From positions 1-61,387 of the forward strand of contig DASZTS010000048.1 in assembly GCA_035547915.1 (NCBI GenBank): a DNA stretch of 61,387 nucleotides. The letters are read 5' to 3'. The notes under the pieces were generated by a model. It saw nothing but the letters and a program-made list of their open reading frames with translations, did no database searches and was not told the DNA's origin. The DNA comes from DASSFG01 sp035547915. Its GTDB lineage: Bacteria > Planctomycetota > Planctomycetia > Pirellulales > JAICIG01. Below, piece by piece: positions 57,948-61,387 of the stretch. Within the stretch, counting starts at the first letter, position 1; the number at the start of each line of letters is the position of its first letter. The translations under genes and the position numbers were made by a program.

Positions 57948-60764
57948 ATGGATGTCACCGCCGAATCTCGCCGTACCGCTTCGAGCCGGTCGATCCTGCG
58001 CACCGGAATCTTGGCGTCCGGCGTCTTCCTTCTTGCCACACTCCGCATAACCGAATTCGCCTGCGGACAGGCGCCGCTCGACGACGATTTCGAAGGCCCG
58101 AAGACGACCTGGCAGTTCACGGATGCCGACGCGCCATATCAGGTCGAGGGCCACCAGCGCACGGCCCAGAATGCTCACCGCGGTACGGGCTGCGAGCTGG
58201 TTCAATTCTCGGCGGGTAACGGACGCTTCGTACACCTCTCGCTCGACATCCCGCCGGCGCATGTGATCGCCGAGTTCCGGCCGGCCCTGTGGGTGCGTGC
58301 CAACCGTCCAGGCATCGAGCTGCGGGCGCGGGTGGTCTTTCCGCGCGCGGCCGACGACAAGGGCCAGCCTCTCACCCGGTTGGTCCGCGGCACCACGTAC
58401 CGGAAACAGGGTTCGTGGGAAGCACTCCACGTCGACGACATTCCCAAATTGGTCGAGGCCGTGGTGCGGCCGATGCGTGCGCAATACGGCAGCCACATCG
58501 ATGTGCGCGAAGCCTACGTCGACCGGCTGTTGCTCAACGTCTACTGTGGGCCGGGACGGACCCAGGTTGCTCTCGACGACCTGGAACTGCCGCACCTGGT
58601 ACCTGTCGAGGGTCAGGGCAATAACCCCGCCGGGCAACGCGCCGCCGCCATCCCGACGCGCCGCCGAGTCGAATTGGTGGGATCGATCCTGATCGTTGAC
58701 GATCACCCCTTCTTCCCGCGCATCATCGAACACCAGGGCGAGTCGCTGAACTTTTTGAAGCAACTCGGCTTCAACGCCGTCAGCGTGCCGACGGCACCGA
58801 CCGATGCGCTCCTCGAGGAAGCGAGGCGGAGCGGGATGTGGCTGGTCTGTCGGCCGCCGGTGTTGCCCAAGCAGGAGGGCGACGACGGTCCGCCCCTCTT
58901 CGATGGCCGGTTCGAGCCCGTGTTGGCCTGGCACCTGGGCCAAAAGCTCGGCACGCTCGAACTGGAACCAATGCGCGAACGGGTCGAGCAAATCCATCGG
59001 GCCGACGAACAGGCCAACAGGCCGATCACGTGCGATCCGGCCGATGAATTGGCGCAATACGCCCGCATGCTCGGTGCCGAGGGCATTCTGACGCTGCATC
59101 GGCAGGTGTTGGGAACGACCTTCGAGCTCGCCGATTTCGCCACTTGGTTGCACACAAGGCCCCGGCTGGGCGTGCCCGGCATGCCTGCCTGGGCCACGAT
59201 CGAGACGCAGTACAACAAGGAGTTGACGAAGCAGATTTCGCTCTTGTCCGGAGGTCAGGCGGCCGAGCCGGTCGCCGATTTCGAACAGATCCGTTTGCTG
59301 GTGCAAGCCGCCTTGAGCGCGGGTGTGCGGGGTCTCGTGTTCGCCTCGCATTCTCCGCTCGATGCACAAGACACGGCCACCCGCGCCCGAGCGCTGGCGC
59401 TGTCGCTGGCGAACCTGGAGTTGAAGCTGATTCACGATTGGATCGCGGCCGGCAATATCACGGCCACGATCGCCGCCACCGTCAATACGACCAACACGGC
59501 GGGCGAGAATCCGGGCATCACCGGCGCCATTGTGCAGGCGTCGCACACGCGCTTGCTGCTGCCGTACTGGGTGGGCACGGGCGCCCAGTATGTGCCCGAC
59601 CAACTGGCCGGCAACCTGATCACCTTCGTCGTGAAGGGAGCACCCGACGACAACAGCGTCTATGAATTGACGGTCGGTGGATTGCGGTCCCTGCCCAGCG
59701 AGCGACGAGTCGGCGGAGTGCATGTGAAGCAGAACGAGTTCGGCCTGACGTCGATGATCCTGTTGACCGATCAATTAGCTGTGGGAGCCGCGACCGCTCA
59801 ACTCTGGGAAGCCGCACCGCGCGCCGCCAAATTGCAGCGCGATCTGGCCGCCTACAAATTCAACTATGTGAGCGAGATCGACCGTCAGCTCGCCCGCCTG
59901 GCCGACCGTGTGCTCAACGCGCCGATGCTCTTCGACCAGGCGCGCAAAGACCTCAACGAAGCGGAACGTAACCTGACCCTCAAGGACTGGCCGGCGGCCT
60001 GCCTTTCTGCCCAGCGCGCCATGCGGCCGCTGCGGTTGGTCGAACGTGGGCACTGGGAGAAAGCGATCGCCTCGATCCGTTCGCCTGCCGCCAGTCCGCT
60101 GGTCGCTTCCTTCGGGGAGATTCCCCATCAGTGGGTGCTGGCACGCAAGTTGGAAAACCTCAGCCGCTCGCGCTCCTTGCTCGAACAGGGCGACTTCGAG
60201 TCGCCCAGAGCTGCCTGGGAGGCCGGTTGGCGTCCCTATCGGCACAGCCAGCAGGGCATCACGACGACATCGAGTTTTGTGCAAACCGAGCACGTTTCCG
60301 GCACGTCCAGTCTGTATCTGGCGGTGAAGCCGCTCGACGCCGACGTACCCCCCTCGCTGATCGAGACGCCACCGTTGTGGGTCGAGACGCCGCCCATTTC
60401 AGCCGATTCGGGCCAGTGGTTCCGGATCCATGGCTGGGTCAAAGTACCCAAGGCCATCGAGGCGAGCCTGGAGGGGCTGATGATCTTCGATACGCTGGGC
60501 GGGCCGGCACTCGCCGAGCGCATCGGCAAGACCGAAGGCTGGAAGGAATTCACGCTCTACCGCGCCGCACCGGCCAGCGGGCCCTTCAAGCTGGTGATTG
60601 CCCTGACGGGCATCGGCGATGCTTGGGTCGACGGCGTGACGATCGAGACACTCTACGCGTCCCAATCGATCCGGGCACTTTCGGGCACCGGCCGCAACCC
60701 GCAACCCATTCAGAACAAACGCCAGACGTTGCGATTGGGGACGCCGCCTAGGTTCCCCAATTAA
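57948..60764 (+). CDS. Large exported protein with sugar-binding-like and TIM-barrel-like parts
   Basis: A 938-residue protein from ATG 57948; in-frame ATGs at 57915 and 57864 are alternatives. A signal segment (TGILASGVFLLATLRITEFA) leads to a beta-sandwich (about 40-220; DDDFEGPKTTWQFTDADAPY, RVVFPRAADDKGQPLTRLV). The middle (about 245-570) has a barrel-like pattern (VDDHPFFPRIIEHQGESLNF, LKQLGFNAVSVPTAPTDALL, GMWLVCRPPVLPKQ, GVRGLVFASHSPLDA). Then helices and a second beta-sandwich near the C-terminus (SGQWFRIHGWVKVPKAIEAS). The layout recalls large exported carbohydrate-active proteins of planctomycetes, but no catalytic pair is clear. Confidence 0.75.
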   Translation: MDVTAESRRTASSRSILRTGILASGVFLLATLRITEFACGQAPLDDDFEGPKTTWQFTDADAPYQVEGHQRTAQNAHRGTGCELVQFSAGNGRFVHLSLDIPPAHVIAEFRPALWVRANRPGIELRARVVFPRAADDKGQPLTRLVRGTTYRKQGSWEALHVDDIPKLVEAVVRPMRAQYGSHIDVREAYVDRLLLNVYCGPGRTQVALDDLELPHLVPVEGQGNNPAGQRAAAIPTRRRVELVGSILIVDDHPFFPRIIEHQGESLNFLKQLGFNAVSVPTAPTDALLEEARRSGMWLVCRPPVLPKQEGDDGPPLFDGRFEPVLAWHLGQKLGTLELEPMRERVEQIHRADEQANRPITCDPADELAQYARMLGAEGILTLHRQVLGTTFELADFATWLHTRPRLGVPGMPAWATIETQYNKELTKQISLLSGGQAAEPVADFEQIRLLVQAALSAGVRGLVFASHSPLDAQDTATRARALALSLANLELKLIHDWIAAGNITATIAATVNTTNTAGENPGITGAIVQASHTRLLLPYWVGTGAQYVPDQLAGNLITFVVKGAPDDNSVYELTVGGLRSLPSERRVGGVHVKQNEFGLTSMILLTDQLAVGAATAQLWEAAPRAAKLQRDLAAYKFNYVSEIDRQLARLADRVLNAPMLFDQARKDLNEAERNLTLKDWPAACLSAQRAMRPLRLVERGHWEKAIASIRSPAASPLVASFGEIPHQWVLARKLENLSRSRSLLEQGDFESPRAAWEAGWRPYRHSQQGITTTSSFVQTEHVSGTSSLYLAVKPLDADVPPSLIETPPLWVETPPISADSGQWFRIHGWVKVPKAIEASLEGLMIFDTLGGPALAERIGKTEGWKEFTLYRAAPASGPFKLVIALTGIGDAWVDGVTIETLYASQSIRALSGTGRNPQPIQNKRQTLRLGTPPRFPN

Positions 60765-60893
60765 CGGGTCGGCCCGGTGCGGTCCATCTATTCCCACGCG
60801 CCGAAACGCGGCGCGTGTCGCGCGGCCGAGCCCGCCAGCAGTACCGGATGGGCCTGCCGGCCCGCCTTGACGCCCGCCATTCGCGGTGCCATC

Positions 60894-61255
60894 GTGACGG
60901 GCATGACTGCCCTCCAAGCCTGTGTCTACTTCACTGCGAAACGCCCAGAACTGCCCGCGGCGCTCGCCCCATTCCTCACCGTCAATATGATGACGCCGAT
61001 CAAGGTTCGGTGCCTCGATGGGGTCGGTGAAATCATGGTCGATCTCCTGCCGCCCATGCTGGCCGCCATCTTGGAAGCGGCTGGACGCCTGGAGAAGTGC
61101 GACAATGCCGAAGATTTGACGACGGCCTTGACCGAGTGTTTGCTCTCGGGAGCGACCAATATGTCGCGCGAGCAACTGGGCGTCCGAAGCCACGAGTTAG
61201 CCGTAGAGATGCTCGACCTGGGGGTCAAGCTGAAGCAGGCTCGGGACAGGGCCTC
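60894..61255 (+). pseudogene. Gene of unknown function cut by an insertion sequence
   Basis: A plus-strand frame from GTG 60894 (or ATG 60903) with normal GC-rich codon use: GMTALQACVYFTAKRPELPA, LAPFLTVNMMTPIKVRCLDG, MVDLLPPMLAAILEAAGRLE, TTALTECLLSGATNMSREQL, SHELAVEMLDLGVKLKQARD. The frame continues open to the window end, but beyond about 61255 it lies opposite a transposase-like C-terminus, so the true gene was probably interrupted there. Mostly helical; family not recognised. Confidence 0.5.
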
Positions 61256-61387
61256 TCACTTTTTCACAATGCCGAGTTTGGCAAGCAAGCGGGGGACTTT
61301 GAGGACGTTTTGTCGCAGAGCAGCGGCGATATTCTTCGCGCCCTCGGCACGCAAGGCGGCGATCAAGCCGTTCCGCAGGCCGGCCAG
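61256..61387 (-). mobile_element. C-terminal end of an insertion-sequence transposase (partial)
   Basis: The minus strand from the window edge reads LAGLRNGLIAALRAEGAKN, then IAAALRQNVLKVPRLLAKLG, then IVKK and a stop at 61256-61258. The 'LRN..I..LR..G..NIA.ALR......LL..LGI' pattern is the usual C-terminal end of ISAs1-type transposases. The rest of the gene lies outside the window. The stretch 61240-61255 (GGGACAGGGCCT region) may be the IS end, but no inverted repeat can be tested here. Confidence 0.6.

Overview
The window looks like a chromosomal piece of a planctomycete, most likely of the Pirellulales. This is inferred from GC-rich coding DNA and from family content rather than from a marker gene: a DUF1559 prepilin-like protein, a DUF1549/DUF1553 plus DUF1501 pair, DUF1080, two planctomycete-style Ser/Thr kinases, two BlaI/M56 pairs, proteins with a 'QFSLRTLL'-type membrane anchor, and many secreted proteins of unknown function. 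There is no rRNA, CRISPR array, prophage or replication origin. One tRNA-Pro(UGG) lies near the left end.

Layout. 0.3-7.4 kb: DUF1559 protein with a clear terminator, tRNA-Pro, a structured dispersed repeat next to a gene relic, a PAS/GAF hybrid histidine kinase, an internally duplicated membrane protein and a YjbQ-family protein. 7.5-17.8 kb: a secretin/STN-like exported protein, a two-subunit ThDP decarboxylase, DUF1080, an esterase/beta-propeller fusion, a HAD phosphatase and a large exported glycoside-hydrolase-like protein containing a zinc ribbon. 18.0-28.7 kb: two BlaI/M56 proteolytic signalling modules and their apparent targets. 29.0-37.4 kb: an arylsulfotransferase-like protein with an inserted repeat array, an operon of two AP-superfamily phosphodiesterases with two small partner genes, then a second copy of the repeat directly before a sulfotransferase. 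37.5-50.5 kb: Ser/Thr kinase, lipoprotein, seven-haem cytochrome with TPRs, Gfo/Idh/MocA oxidoreductase, RluA pseudouridine synthase, lipase and a patatin-like pair. 50.6-61.4 kb: DUF1501/DUF1549-DUF1553 operon, family-4 uracil-DNA glycosylase, Ser/Thr kinase with a degenerate receiver, a small conserved protein, a large exported protein, and an insertion-sequence end that cuts a gene at the right edge.

The most interesting system is at 18-28.7 kb. A divergent promoter with back-to-back -35 boxes (21910-21970) carries near-identical AAGACA-N3-TGTCTT palindromes in both -35/-10 spacers. The same arrangement, palindrome inside a 17-base spacer, occurs in front of a 49-residue membrane protein (26579-26607) and of an operon of two secreted paralogues (28718-28746). 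Together they define a local BlaI-type regulon. It is controlled by a repressor (21366-21773) whose partner M56 membrane peptidase carries a WD40-type propeller where BlaR1 has a beta-lactam sensor, followed by a caspase/C13-like protein with no visible catalytic Cys. A second BlaI/M56 pair (23708-26383) has a different candidate operator. Signal and physiological output are unknown.

Limits: everything was read by eye from the sequence. Family names rest on recognisable motifs; residue numbers are approximate unless a motif is given; promoters and operators are pattern matches without experimental support.
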